Assembly: GCA_017940895.1 (NCBI GenBank)
Contig: JAGAXM010000023.1
Location: 1 to 55,939 of the forward strand
Direction: 5' to 3'
DNA from: Clostridiales bacterium
GTDB lineage: Bacteria; Bacillota; Clostridia; Saccharofermentanales; Saccharofermentanaceae
DNA: 55,939 nucleotides
Translations under genes and position numbers: made by a program
Shown here: in pieces, positions 25,628 through 33,781 of the stretch
How positions within the stretch are numbered: the first letter of the stretch is position 1
Layout: each line of letters begins with the position of its first letter
The notes under the pieces: model-generated
What the model was told of the DNA's origin: nothing
The model's database searches: none
Seen by the model: only the letters and a program-made list of their open reading frames with translations

Positions 25628-25680
25628 AACTGCCGGAAGGCCCGCGGATCTCATTAGTCCGACGGGCGCCGGCAGTTTCT
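25628..25680 (+). terminator. Terminator of metY
   Basis: AACTGCCGG (25628-25636) pairs with CCGGCAGTT (25669-25677); an inner GCCCG/CGGGC pair lengthens the stem. A short T run follows. Confidence 0.8.
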
Positions 25681-25684
25681 GAGT

Positions 25685-25713
25685 TTGACACATACTTTTT
25701 TCTGAAGTATTAT
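25685..25713 (+). promoter_or_regulatory. Consensus promoter of the mgtE leader
   Basis: TTGACA (25685-25690), 17-base spacer, TATTAT (25708-25713). The predicted start near 25720 gives a leader of about 160 bases before mgtE, containing a short ORF. Confidence 0.8.
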
Positions 25714-25744
25714 CGCAGGGCAAACGACAAAAGGAGGACACGTC

Positions 25745-25816
25745 ATGGAATTCGATGATTCAACTTACCGAAGTACCAATAACGGAATTCTGCATGGCGT
25801 ATCCGAAGTAAAGTAA
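25745..25816 (+). CDS. Leader peptide ORF upstream of mgtE
   Basis: A 23-codon ORF, starting MEFDDSTYRSTN and ending GVSEVK, TAA at 25814-25816. AAAGGAGG (about 25730-25737) lies 7 bases before the ATG, as good a ribosome binding site as any in the window. The start is acidic (E, D, D within the first five residues). Leader peptides with acidic or proline-rich starts control Mg2+ transporter genes in enterobacteria (MgtL); a similar role is an inference. After the stop come a GGCGCGCC palindrome, then TTGGAA-N4-TTCCAA ending at the mgtE ribosome site. Confidence 0.55.
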   Translation: MEFDDSTYRSTNNGILHGVSEVK

Positions 25817-25882
25817 GATCGTTTTTTACGGCGCGCCTGCAGTTTTCTGCTGTTGGAATAAATTTCCAAAGGAGTGAAGCTT

Positions 25883-27256
25883 ATGGCGGTGCACGATGTA
25901 ACCATCGAGAAGACTATTAGGGCGCTTCTCGATGATAAGAAATACCAGACACTTAAAGATATATTAGTCACGATGGAGCCTACGGATATCGTAGCTGTCT
26001 TCGAGGAGCTTGAAGAGGAGCGTATGCCGTTGCTCTTCAGGCTTCTGCCCAAGGAGACGGCTGCAGAAGTTTTCGCGGAGCTCGATCCGGATTGGCAGGA
26101 GCTTCTGATCAAGGGCTTCTCCGATACGGAGCTTAAAGAGGTCGTTGACGAGCTCTATGTAGATGATGCTGCGGATCTCGTTGATGAGATGCCTGCGAAT
26201 GTAGTTAAGAGGATCCTTGCCCAGGCCGATCCCGAGATGCGTAAGGAGATAAATGAGATCTTAAGATACCCCGATAATTCCGCGGGTTCGGTCATGACGA
26301 CTGAGTATGTATCGCTCCGCCCGCATATGACCGTCGCCGAGGCTATCGTGCGCATCAGAAGAACGGGCGTCGATAAAGAGACTATCTACACATGTTATGT
26401 AACTGAGGAGCGTAAACTTCTCGGAGTTGTCTCCGTTAAGGACCTGCTGCTCGCGACGGATGACGATACACCGGTATCTCAGATCATGGATGAGAATGTA
26501 ATCAGCGTAGGCACTCTGACCGACCAGGAGGAGGTTGCCCAGATGTTCTCGAGGTATAACTTCCTTGCCATGCCGGTCGTTGACAACGGCGGCAGAATGG
26601 TCGGTATCGTTACTTTCGATGACGCTATGGATATTATCGAGGAGGAGACCACGGAGGATATCGAGAAGATGGCAGGTATGCTGCCTTCAGAGAAGACGTA
26701 TCTTCGTTCGACTCCTTTCGATCTGTTCCGTAACAGAATCCCGTGGCTCGCACTGCTCATGATATCTGCTACTTTCACGGGGATGATCATTACGGGCTTC
26801 GAGAACAAGCTTGCCGCACAGGTTGTGCTCACGGCATTTATCCCGATGCTCATGGATACGGGCGGTAATTCGGGCTCACAGGCATCGGTTACTATAATCC
26901 GTGCGTTAAGCCTCGGAGAACTGGAGTTCAAGGACGCGCCCAAGGTCATATGGAAAGAGATAAGGACCTCCGTGTTGTGCGGAGTAAGTCTCGCAGTGCT
27001 GTGCTTCGCGAAGATAATGCTTTTCGACAGGCTTGTTCTCGGCAACACGGACATCATGCCGAAGACCGCTTTCGTAGTGTGCTTCACGATGGCAGTCACG
27101 GTCCTCATCGCGAAGATGGTGGGCTGCTCTCTGCCTATGGTAGCGAAAAGGTTGGGATTCGACCCCGCGGTCATGGCGAGCCCTTTTATCACAACAATTG
27201 TCGACGCTTTGTCGCTTCTTGTATACTTCGGAATAGCGAGCGCATTCCTTTTCTGA
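25883..27256 (+). CDS. mgtE: MgtE family magnesium transporter
   Basis: 457 residues from ATG 25883 (AAAGGAG at 25868-25874). MgtE N-terminal helical domain (about 20-125, with LLFRLLPKETAAEVFAELD), two CBS domains (about 130-250, with MTTEYVSLRPHMTVAEA), then five membrane helices from about 280 that include LMDTGGNSGSQASVTIIRAL, the pore and Mg2+ site of the family. It is a Mg2+-gated Mg2+ channel or importer of the cell membrane. The long leader with its own ORF suggests control at the mRNA level. Confidence 0.93.
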   Translation: MAVHDVTIEKTIRALLDDKKYQTLKDILVTMEPTDIVAVFEELEEERMPLLFRLLPKETAAEVFAELDPDWQELLIKGFSDTELKEVVDELYVDDAADLVDEMPANVVKRILAQADPEMRKEINEILRYPDNSAGSVMTTEYVSLRPHMTVAEAIVRIRRTGVDKETIYTCYVTEERKLLGVVSVKDLLLATDDDTPVSQIMDENVISVGTLTDQEEVAQMFSRYNFLAMPVVDNGGRMVGIVTFDDAMDIIEEETTEDIEKMAGMLPSEKTYLRSTPFDLFRNRIPWLALLMISATFTGMIITGFENKLAAQVVLTAFIPMLMDTGGNSGSQASVTIIRALSLGELEFKDAPKVIWKEIRTSVLCGVSLAVLCFAKIMLFDRLVLGNTDIMPKTAFVVCFTMAVTVLIAKMVGCSLPMVAKRLGFDPAVMASPFITTIVDALSLLVYFGIASAFLF

Positions 27257-27311
27257 TGCCTCTGACCCGCATCTGTGGTAAAATATAGAGGTTATTGAAG
27301 GGGTTTTTGTT

Positions 27312-29093
27312 ATGAAGATAAGGAAGATGATAGCGGCTGTAACGGCCGTTGGTTGTGTTTTGGCATGCACTTCGTGTGCGGCCGATAACCCATGGGGACA
27401 AATAGCCTCCGGAGAGGATCCGGATCATATTGAGATATCTTTGCCCGAGATGGTGGAAGGGACGGAAGCAACCGAGCTTCCCGTCGAGACAGAGCCCATA
27501 CAGACAACGGCTGAGCCTAACGGCGAGACATATATCCTTTATACAAGCGACGTCCACTGCGGTGTAGATGCCGGCTTCGGTTATGCGGGTCTCGCGCAGA
27601 TTAGAGATGATCTGGAGGAGCAGGGATATCAGGTTATTCTGGTTGATGACGGCGATTTCCTGCAGGGCGCGCCGATCGGTTCTGTCGATCAGGGTGAATC
27701 GATCATAGAGATTATGAATCAGGTCGGATACGATATCGTAATTCCCGGTAATCACGACTTTGATTACGGCGTTGACAGACTGCTTGAGCTTGCTTCTGAG
27801 TCAGACTTCGAGTATTTGTCATGTAATTTCACCCATGAAGACGAGTTGGTCTTCGCTCCGTACACTATCGTTAATGCGAATGGCATTGATATCGCATTTG
27901 TCGGTGTAACCACACCTAAGACCATATCTACCGTACGTCCTTCGTTCTTCCAGGATGATGATGGTGAATATATCTACGGGTTCATGGAAGAAGATCAGAC
28001 GGGCGAGGCAGTTTATGAAGCTGTTCAGAATGCTGTTGATGAAGCGCGGGAAGAGGGTGCAGATCTTGTTTATCTGATGGCGCACCTTGGTAACAGTGGT
28101 GTATGTTCTCCCTGGACTTATGCGGACGTCCTGAGCAATACGACAGGCATCGATGTCTGCCTCGACGGTCACAGCCATGATGATGATCAGGTCGTCATGC
28201 TTAATGCAGACGGTGAGGAAGTAACAAGAAGCGCAGTCGGTTACAGAATGGACTGCATCGGTTACAGCCATATCGATGCTGAAGGTACGATCATCGAGAC
28301 AGGTATCTGGACATGGACCAATACAGAGAGTGCGGCAGATCTTCTTAACATTACTAACGATACGAGTGCGTTTATTGAAGAGATTATGGCTCAGTACGAG
28401 GATGCTCTTAATGTGGTTATTGGAACTTCATCTGTAAACTTAACTGTTTATGATCCTAATGTTGAGGACGATGCAGGTAATCCCATACGAATGGTAAGAA
28501 GAGCAGAGACCAATCTTGGTGACTTCTGTGCTGATGCAATGAGAGATCAAAGCGGAGCAGACATTGCACTTCTGACCGGCGGATCTGTAAGAACTGATGT
28601 TGGATTAGGCGATGTTACTTATGGTGATCTGGCGGATGTATTCCCGTTCGGTGATGATCTGGTAATTGTAGAGATGACAGGTCAGCAGATCCTTGATGCT
28701 TTGGAGTGGGGCGCCAGAGCTCTGCCTGATGAGGCTGGAGCTTTCCTGCAGGTATCCGGACTGTCGTATGAGGTTGATGTATCTATAGAGTCCGGCTGTG
28801 TAACTGATGAGGATAACTGCCTCCAGAGTATTGTAGGTGACAGAAGAGTAAGCAACGTAATGGTCGGTGATGATCCAATCGATGAGGATGCTACATACAC
28901 AGTATGTATTCAGAACTATCTGATCGATAAGGGAGACGGATTTACGATGTTCGCTGAAGGTGAGATCATTAACGACAGCGTAATCCTCGATCTTCAGGCT
29001 CTGATCAATTATCTGACCGAGACGCTCGGAGGGCAGATCGGCGAACAGTATGCTGATCCGTACGGTCAGGGAAGGATCGTAATCAACGAATGA
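27312..29093 (+). CDS. 5'-nucleotidase/2',3'-cyclic phosphodiesterase family lipoprotein
   Basis: 593 residues. Lipobox ACTSC at the end of the signal peptide. The calcineurin-like metal domain has YTSDVHCG, DDGDFLQG, VIPGNHDFDYG, LMAHLGNSG and LDGHSHDDD, giving the full set of metal ligands. The C-terminal 5'-nucleotidase domain spans about 380-570 (MVRRAETNLGDFCADAMRDQ, ALLTGGSVRTDVG). Like UshA it should release phosphate and nucleosides from nucleotides outside the cell, anchored to the membrane. ATGA overlap with the next gene. Confidence 0.9.
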   Translation: MKIRKMIAAVTAVGCVLACTSCAADNPWGQIASGEDPDHIEISLPEMVEGTEATELPVETEPIQTTAEPNGETYILYTSDVHCGVDAGFGYAGLAQIRDDLEEQGYQVILVDDGDFLQGAPIGSVDQGESIIEIMNQVGYDIVIPGNHDFDYGVDRLLELASESDFEYLSCNFTHEDELVFAPYTIVNANGIDIAFVGVTTPKTISTVRPSFFQDDDGEYIYGFMEEDQTGEAVYEAVQNAVDEAREEGADLVYLMAHLGNSGVCSPWTYADVLSNTTGIDVCLDGHSHDDDQVVMLNADGEEVTRSAVGYRMDCIGYSHIDAEGTIIETGIWTWTNTESAADLLNITNDTSAFIEEIMAQYEDALNVVIGTSSVNLTVYDPNVEDDAGNPIRMVRRAETNLGDFCADAMRDQSGADIALLTGGSVRTDVGLGDVTYGDLADVFPFGDDLVIVEMTGQQILDALEWGARALPDEAGAFLQVSGLSYEVDVSIESGCVTDEDNCLQSIVGDRRVSNVMVGDDPIDEDATYTVCIQNYLIDKGDGFTMFAEGEIINDSVILDLQALINYLTETLGGQIGEQYADPYGQGRIVINE

Positions 29094-29995
29094 TGAGAAA
29101 GAATTCTTTAATAGCTGCGGCTTTGTCCGCCGCTTTACTTATGGGATGCGCGCAGCCTGTAGTCGATATAGGACTTGATATTGAGGATGCACGCGTAAGC
29201 TTCCTGGGTCCTGAAGGAACGTACACGCAGGAGGCGTGTGAAGTGTTTTTCGGCGGGGAAGGCGAGTATGTTCCTTATGAGACTGTTCCCGCGGCTGTGG
29301 AGGCTCTTGTTAACGGCGAAAGCGAGTTTGCCGTGATCCCGCAGGAGAATACGATCGGAGGCGCGGTGATCGATTATATCGATGTGCTGATCGCGAATCC
29401 CGACGTGTCCGTGGCAGGTGAGGTCGAGCTTACGATCAACCAGAATCTGCTCGTGTTGCCGGGCACGAATCTTGATGAGATAACTACTGTCTATTCGCAC
29501 CGACAGGGGATCGCACAGGGAAGTGAGTGGCTTGCAACTAATCTTCCCGATGCCGAGGTGATCGAGGTCTCAAGTACTGCCGAGGGTGCACGCATGGTGT
29601 CCGAGGGCGGCGACTCATCTTGTGCGGCTATTGCATCTGCAGGATGCGCGGATGTTTATGATCTCGAGGTGCTCGCTTCCGCTATCCAGAATAATGACAA
29701 TAACCGCACGAGATTCTATGTGCTGACCTGCGCCGAGCCTTCTACTACAACCGCAGGCAGACTGGCGTTCACGGCTTCGGGTTCCGCTTCCGGATTGCCG
29801 TCCGTTATGGCTGCTCTTGATGAGGCAGGTGCGGTGCTCGTCACGATCCACGACCGCCCGCTTAAGACCGTTCTCGGCGAGTATACATATGTGATCGAGT
29901 GCGAAGGCCTTACATACGAAGAATACTGTCAGATCGTCTCCGGCAGTACTCTTGAATTCCGTTTTCTCGGAAGCTTTAACTCAACTGTTTCTTAA
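29090..29995 (+). CDS. Exported prephenate dehydratase-like lipoprotein
   Basis: 301 residues. A lipoprotein signal peptide with lipobox LLMGC (Cys20) precedes a full prephenate dehydratase fold: ARVSFLGPEGTYTQEACEVF, then FAVIPQENTIGGAV and the catalytic NNRTRFYVL (Thr207-Arg208-Phe209). A C-terminal ACT-like domain follows, with SGLPSVMAALDEAGAVLVTI. Prephenate dehydratase makes phenylpyruvate in phenylalanine synthesis and is normally cytosolic. An exported copy, co-translated with a surface nucleotidase, suggests a changed role, such as a ligand-binding protein. ATG 29090 or 29093 may be the start. Confidence 0.8.
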   Translation: MMRKNSLIAAALSAALLMGCAQPVVDIGLDIEDARVSFLGPEGTYTQEACEVFFGGEGEYVPYETVPAAVEALVNGESEFAVIPQENTIGGAVIDYIDVLIANPDVSVAGEVELTINQNLLVLPGTNLDEITTVYSHRQGIAQGSEWLATNLPDAEVIEVSSTAEGARMVSEGGDSSCAAIASAGCADVYDLEVLASAIQNNDNNRTRFYVLTCAEPSTTTAGRLAFTASGSASGLPSVMAALDEAGAVLVTIHDRPLKTVLGEYTYVIECEGLTYEEYCQIVSGSTLEFRFLGSFNSTVS

Positions 29996-29997
29996 GC

Positions 29998-30972
29998 TTA
30001 TAAGTCGCGCGCTGCGGGGAAGCCGTATGCGGATTCTGCGCTCGTTACTGCGCGTATTATAGCTTCGCTTATAACTTCTGCCGCAAGGGTGCCGACTACT
30101 TCCTGATCTGCCTTCAGATCGCCTGCAGATACGGCATAAACCGAGTCGCCGTCGAAAGATGTATGTACGGGTCTTATAGACCTTGCGAGCCCGTCCTGCC
30201 CCATCGCCGCGATCTTACAAAGCTGCGGCTTCTCAAAGTATGCATTAGTTATAAGCACCGCGAGCGTCGTATTCATCTTCGACATATTCGCGAATCTGTT
30301 CTTAACAGTCTTGATACTCTCTTCGATGTACTGGGGCGAGCTTCTGAATGTTTTCTTGTCTTCCTTTAGGAGTCCCGCGATCTGCTCGCCCGTCTTCCAG
30401 TCGAATATATCGCCTAATGCGTTCAGCGCGACCACTGCACCTACCTTAAGTCCGTGATTGTCGACGGCATAACTTCCGATGCCGGTCTTCATGCAGTAAT
30501 CCATGCCGGCAATCTTGCCGACAGTTGCCCCGCACCCCGCGCCGAAATTGCCGTCCTTATAATTCTGTTCCTCCATCGCGATGCGGCACGCCTCATATCC
30601 CATCTGCTCGTCAGGTCTTACGAACCCTTCGCCGACAGTGAGGTCAAACAGCGCCGATTGAGCTACAAGCGGCACCTTGGTGACACCGACATCGAAGCCT
30701 ATGTTCTGTTCTTCAAGATATCTCATAACACCGCTTGCAGCCGACAGACCGAAGGCGCTGCCGCCGCTTAATGTGATGCCGTGGATTACATTTGCAGCAG
30801 TGAGAGGATCAAGAAGCGTGCTCTCTCTTGAAGCGGGACCTCCGCCGCCGACATCAAGTCCGGCGCGCATTCCCTCAGGTCTTATAAAAACGGTGCATCC
30901 GGTGCCCGCATTCGTATCTTCGACCTGACCGATACGGATGTCGCTTACGTCCTGGATCCTGATCTCGTCCAT
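29998..30972 (-). CDS. P1 family peptidase (DmpA/L-aminopeptidase D-esterase type)
   Basis: 324 residues from ATG 30972, with AAGGAGG just upstream on this strand. Motifs: GCTVFIRPEGMRAGLDVGGG near the start, ITLSGGSAFGLSAASGVMRY, and the GAVVALNALGDIFD region where P1 proteins cut themselves to form the active N-terminal nucleophile. These enzymes remove N-terminal residues from peptides or beta-peptides. No signal peptide. Its 3' end lies 2 bases from the convergent dehydratase-like gene. Confidence 0.85.
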   Translation of the reverse strand: MDEIRIQDVSDIRIGQVEDTNAGTGCTVFIRPEGMRAGLDVGGGGPASRESTLLDPLTAANVIHGITLSGGSAFGLSAASGVMRYLEEQNIGFDVGVTKVPLVAQSALFDLTVGEGFVRPDEQMGYEACRIAMEEQNYKDGNFGAGCGATVGKIAGMDYCMKTGIGSYAVDNHGLKVGAVVALNALGDIFDWKTGEQIAGLLKEDKKTFRSSPQYIEESIKTVKNRFANMSKMNTTLAVLITNAYFEKPQLCKIAAMGQDGLARSIRPVHTSFDGDSVYAVSAGDLKADQEVVGTLAAEVISEAIIRAVTSAESAYGFPAARDL

Positions 30973-31008
30973 GCTGTCCTCCTTCTTATAGTTTAGCAGT
31001 AAAAGCCG

Positions 31009-31056
31009 GAGACAGAACCAGAGACACTTTTCGCAAAATGTCTCTACTTTTGTCTC
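31009..31056. repeat. Double-word palindromic repeat, copy 1
   Basis: GAGACA, 6 bases, GAGACA, 12-base loop, TGTCTC, 6 bases, TGTCTC. A six-base word is repeated at a 12-base period in each arm of an inverted repeat. A related copy follows 62 bases on. It lies between two divergent genes. Confidence 0.65.
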
Positions 31057-31070
31057 TGATGGGCTTCGTA

Positions 31071-31118
31071 GTGACAAAACCAGTGACAATTTCAAGAAAG
31101 TGTCTCCACTTTTGTCTC
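31071..31118. repeat. Double-word palindromic repeat, copy 2
   Basis: GTGACA, 6 bases, GTGACA, 12-base loop, TGTCTC, 6 bases, TGTCTC. Same layout and spacing as copy 1, with one base change in the left word, so its arms pair less well. Confidence 0.65.
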
Positions 31119-31145
31119 TGAGTGGCGTTTGGAGGGGCTGGCGGC

Positions 31146-31154
31146 TGTTATAAT
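31146..31154 (+). promoter_or_regulatory. Extended -10 promoter (TGtTATAAT)
   Basis: TGTTATAAT at 31146-31154, 19 bases before the ATG at 31174, with AAGGAGG between them. The 5' untranslated part would be only about 12-13 bases. Confidence 0.55.
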
Positions 31155-31173
31155 GTAAAAAAGGAGGTGAACC

Positions 31174-31764
31174 ATGGGCATCATAGATATCTCACAAGAA
31201 GTATTCACATGTAACGTTTTCCCAGGCGATCCGCAGCCTGTTATGACGCGCGTCATGAGCATCGAAAAGGACGATATCTGCAACCTTACGAAGTTCGAGA
31301 TGTGTGCGCACAACGGCACTCATGTGGATGCGCCGTACCATTTCGAGAATGACGGCAAGACGATAGACGAAGTCGGTCTTGTTCCTTATGTGGGAGACTG
31401 CTTCGTGGCTCATCACGACGGCGATATTACGGCTGACGCGGCGCAGGAGATAATCTCCAAAGCTCAGGCTGCAGGTGCGTCGCTGAGGATACTCGTGGAA
31501 GGTGACGCGACCATGAGCGAAGAGGGGGCACGAGTTTTCGCGCAGACTGATATGCTTCTGTACGGCAATGAGAGCCAGACCGTGGGTCCCGTGGAGGACG
31601 CAAGTGCAGTGCATCACATCATGCTCGGAAAGGGCATCTGTCTGCTCGAGGGCGTGGTCCTGAAGGGCGTTAAGGAAGGGAAGTACTTCTTAAGCGCGGC
31701 ACCGCTTAACTTAGGGGGGTGCGACGGAGCTCCGTGCAGGGCATACCTTATAGATCAGAACTGA
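31174..31764 (+). CDS. Cyclase/kynurenine formamidase-like metal hydrolase
   Basis: 196 residues. The family metal motif HxGTHxDxPxH is present as AHNGTHVDAPYHF. A later conserved stretch, KGICLLEGVVLKGVKEGKYF, and a final APLNLGGCDGAPCRAYL match the cyclase family (Pfam Cyclase). Members include kynurenine formamidase and other amide or lactone hydrolases. There are no tryptophan catabolism genes nearby, so the substrate is open. Confidence 0.85.
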   Translation: MGIIDISQEVFTCNVFPGDPQPVMTRVMSIEKDDICNLTKFEMCAHNGTHVDAPYHFENDGKTIDEVGLVPYVGDCFVAHHDGDITADAAQEIISKAQAAGASLRILVEGDATMSEEGARVFAQTDMLLYGNESQTVGPVEDASAVHHIMLGKGICLLEGVVLKGVKEGKYFLSAAPLNLGGCDGAPCRAYLIDQN

Positions 31765-31771
31765 ATTCAGA

Positions 31772-32686
31772 TCACTCATCAGCCGGCTCGGGGACTATCC
31801 CGAGCCACTGTTTTTTATACTCTCTCGGGGACTGCCCGAAGAATTTCTTGAAGGTCTCTGACATGTAGCTTACACCGTTGAAACCTGTCATGTCGGCGAT
31901 CTGCTTCAGGGTGTAATTTCCTGAGCGCAGGTGCTCTGCGACTTTACGTGCGCGAAGGTGCATCAGGTAATTGATAGGCGACTCGCCGACGAACTGATTG
32001 AACAGGTTGTTGCACTGTGACTTGCTTACATTACCCGCGCTCGCGATCTGTTCAAGCGTTATCGACTCTTTATAGTTAACATTCATGAAGTGCAGCATGG
32101 TCTTGAATGACATCATGCGCGGATCGTGGTTCGTATCCTCGGGACGCGGACCGTAGTCCGCGGTCTTCTTCATGATAAGATCCCACATCAGGAACAGCCT
32201 CTTCGTGACCTCGAAGGCGTTGTGACGGTAGTCGGGAAGGTCGATCATCAGGTTATAAAAATCCTTGGTATAAGTGTTGATATATCTGAATCTCATGAAC
32301 GGCAGATCCGGGTTGTCGATGATAGGGCGGATCGCTTCCATCTCAACAGTTACGGAAGACATCAGAATAGAAGGGTGGACAACGAAGATGACATACTTCG
32401 CAAGCTGCCCGTCGAGCGACATGCTGTAGTGGATCTGATTGGAGTTAACGATGATGGTGTCGCCCTCACGGAGTACGAGCGTGCGGCCGTTGACGGAATA
32501 TGCCATCGTGCCTTCTCTTACGGTTACGATCTCAAGATCTTCGTGGTAATGGGGGACGCGCTCCCAGGTGCAGTTAGGCTCGATCCAGCCGTCGTATATG
32601 TATGAGGGAAATGAAGGATTATCGTAGTTTACAACTTCCGAACCGTCGTCACGCTTTATTATCAGTCCCATCTGTTCGACATTCAT
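31772..32686 (-). CDS. AraC family transcriptional regulator
   Basis: 304 residues. Cupin sensor domain (about 40-130: WERVPHYHEDLEIVTVREGT, NSNQIHYSMS) and a C-terminal AraC double HTH (about 200-300), with ASAGNVSKSQCNNLFNQFVG and KQIADMTGFNGVSYMSETFK. The cupin type usually senses sugars or sugar-like ligands. It is divergent from a three-gene ABC-2 exporter; repeats of ACTATAA lie between them. Confidence 0.9.
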   Translation of the reverse strand: MNVEQMGLIIKRDDGSEVVNYDNPSFPSYIYDGWIEPNCTWERVPHYHEDLEIVTVREGTMAYSVNGRTLVLREGDTIIVNSNQIHYSMSLDGQLAKYVIFVVHPSILMSSVTVEMEAIRPIIDNPDLPFMRFRYINTYTKDFYNLMIDLPDYRHNAFEVTKRLFLMWDLIMKKTADYGPRPEDTNHDPRMMSFKTMLHFMNVNYKESITLEQIASAGNVSKSQCNNLFNQFVGESPINYLMHLRARKVAEHLRSGNYTLKQIADMTGFNGVSYMSETFKKFFGQSPREYKKQWLGIVPEPADE

Positions 32687-32711
32687 AACTATCTTTGTCC
32701 TCCTTGTATAA

Positions 32712-32789
32712 AACTATAACAATCTTCTATTGCTGTGGAATATAGTTATCAAAATCGGCTATAAACACACTATTTTTATAACTATAACA
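32712..32789. promoter_or_regulatory. Candidate AraC operator region
   Basis: AACTATAACA at 32712-32721 and again at 32780-32789, with the inverted form TATAGTTAT at 32741-32749, all within the 153-base divergent gap. Three copies of one word point to regulator binding sites, though the region is AT-rich. Confidence 0.4.
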
Positions 32790-32839
32790 CCAATATACTG
32801 ATTGCAGAACAACAAAACAAGAGAAATTGGGAGGCAATT

Positions 32840-33781
32840 ATGGAAGATCAGGCTTTGGTAATGAAGAATGTCTGCAAAGATTTCAAGGTGCTTAACCGTC
32901 ACGAAGGTTTGAAGGGAAGCATTCAGGATCTTTTCTCACGTGACTACAAGACCATAAGCGCGGTCAAGGACGTGTCACTTGAAGTCGCAAGGGGAGAGAT
33001 CATCGGCTACCTCGGACCTAACGGTGCAGGTAAGTCCACTACCATCAAGATGATGACAGGCGTACTTGAGCCTACATCCGGCGAGATCCTCGTCAACGGC
33101 AAGGTGCCTTACAAGAACAGAACAGAGAACTGCGAGAACATCGGAGTTGTTTTCGGTCAGCGTTCACAGCTGTGGTGGTCGCTGCCGCTCATCGAGTCCT
33201 TCAAGCTCCTGCGTGACCTCTATATGGTTCCTCAGCAGCAGTACGAGGACATGATCGAGTTGTACCGCTCGCTCGTCGATATTGAGCCCATCATCAACAA
33301 GCCCGTGCGTCAGATGTCCTTGGGTCAGAGAACACTCTCGGACATACTCGCGGCGTTCATCCATAACCCCGCGATCGTCTTCCTCGACGAGCCGACCATC
33401 GGTCTTGACGTATCGATGAAGGACAAGATCCGTGCGCTCATCAAGGGCCTTAATAAGGAGAAGAACACTACAGTAATTCTCACGACTCACGACATGGGTG
33501 ACGTCGACGCGCTCTGCCGAAGGATCGTCATCATCGATAAGGGAACGAAGATCTACGACAACGATATCGAGCACCTGAAGGGCTACTTCGGTTCCTACAG
33601 AACACTGCACATGAAGCTTGCAGACGACACATGGGAGCAGATGCTCATCGACGAGAAGACAACTGACGTTATGCAGGTCATCACAGAGAAGCAGAAGGTC
33701 ACGAAGATCAAGGACATCCGTCTTGAGGAGATCTCCACGGAGGAGGTCATCAAGAAGATTTACGAAGGAGAAGCAGTATGA
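32840..33781 (+). CDS. ABC-2 type transporter, ATP-binding protein
   Basis: 313 residues. Walker A GPNGAGKST (59-67), Q-loop around VVFGQRSQLWW, signature MSLGQRTLSD (LGQR in place of SGGQ), Walker B PAIVFLDEPTIGLD and the H-loop TTHDMGDVD. The N-terminal KGSIQDLFSRDYKTI is typical of the COG4586 exporter group. It energises the two permeases that follow. GGGAGG precedes the ATG; ATGA overlap with the next gene. Confidence 0.92.
   Translation: MEDQALVMKNVCKDFKVLNRHEGLKGSIQDLFSRDYKTISAVKDVSLEVARGEIIGYLGPNGAGKSTTIKMMTGVLEPTSGEILVNGKVPYKNRTENCENIGVVFGQRSQLWWSLPLIESFKLLRDLYMVPQQQYEDMIELYRSLVDIEPIINKPVRQMSLGQRTLSDILAAFIHNPAIVFLDEPTIGLDVSMKDKIRALIKGLNKEKNTTVILTTHDMGDVDALCRRIVIIDKGTKIYDNDIEHLKGYFGSYRTLHMKLADDTWEQMLIDEKTTDVMQVITEKQKVTKIKDIRLEEISTEEVIKKIYEGEAV

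Noticed and set aside
25678..25882. M-box magnesium riboswitch ahead of mgtE
   Set aside because: The conserved M-box core sequence is not seen and a coding leader ORF fills the region.
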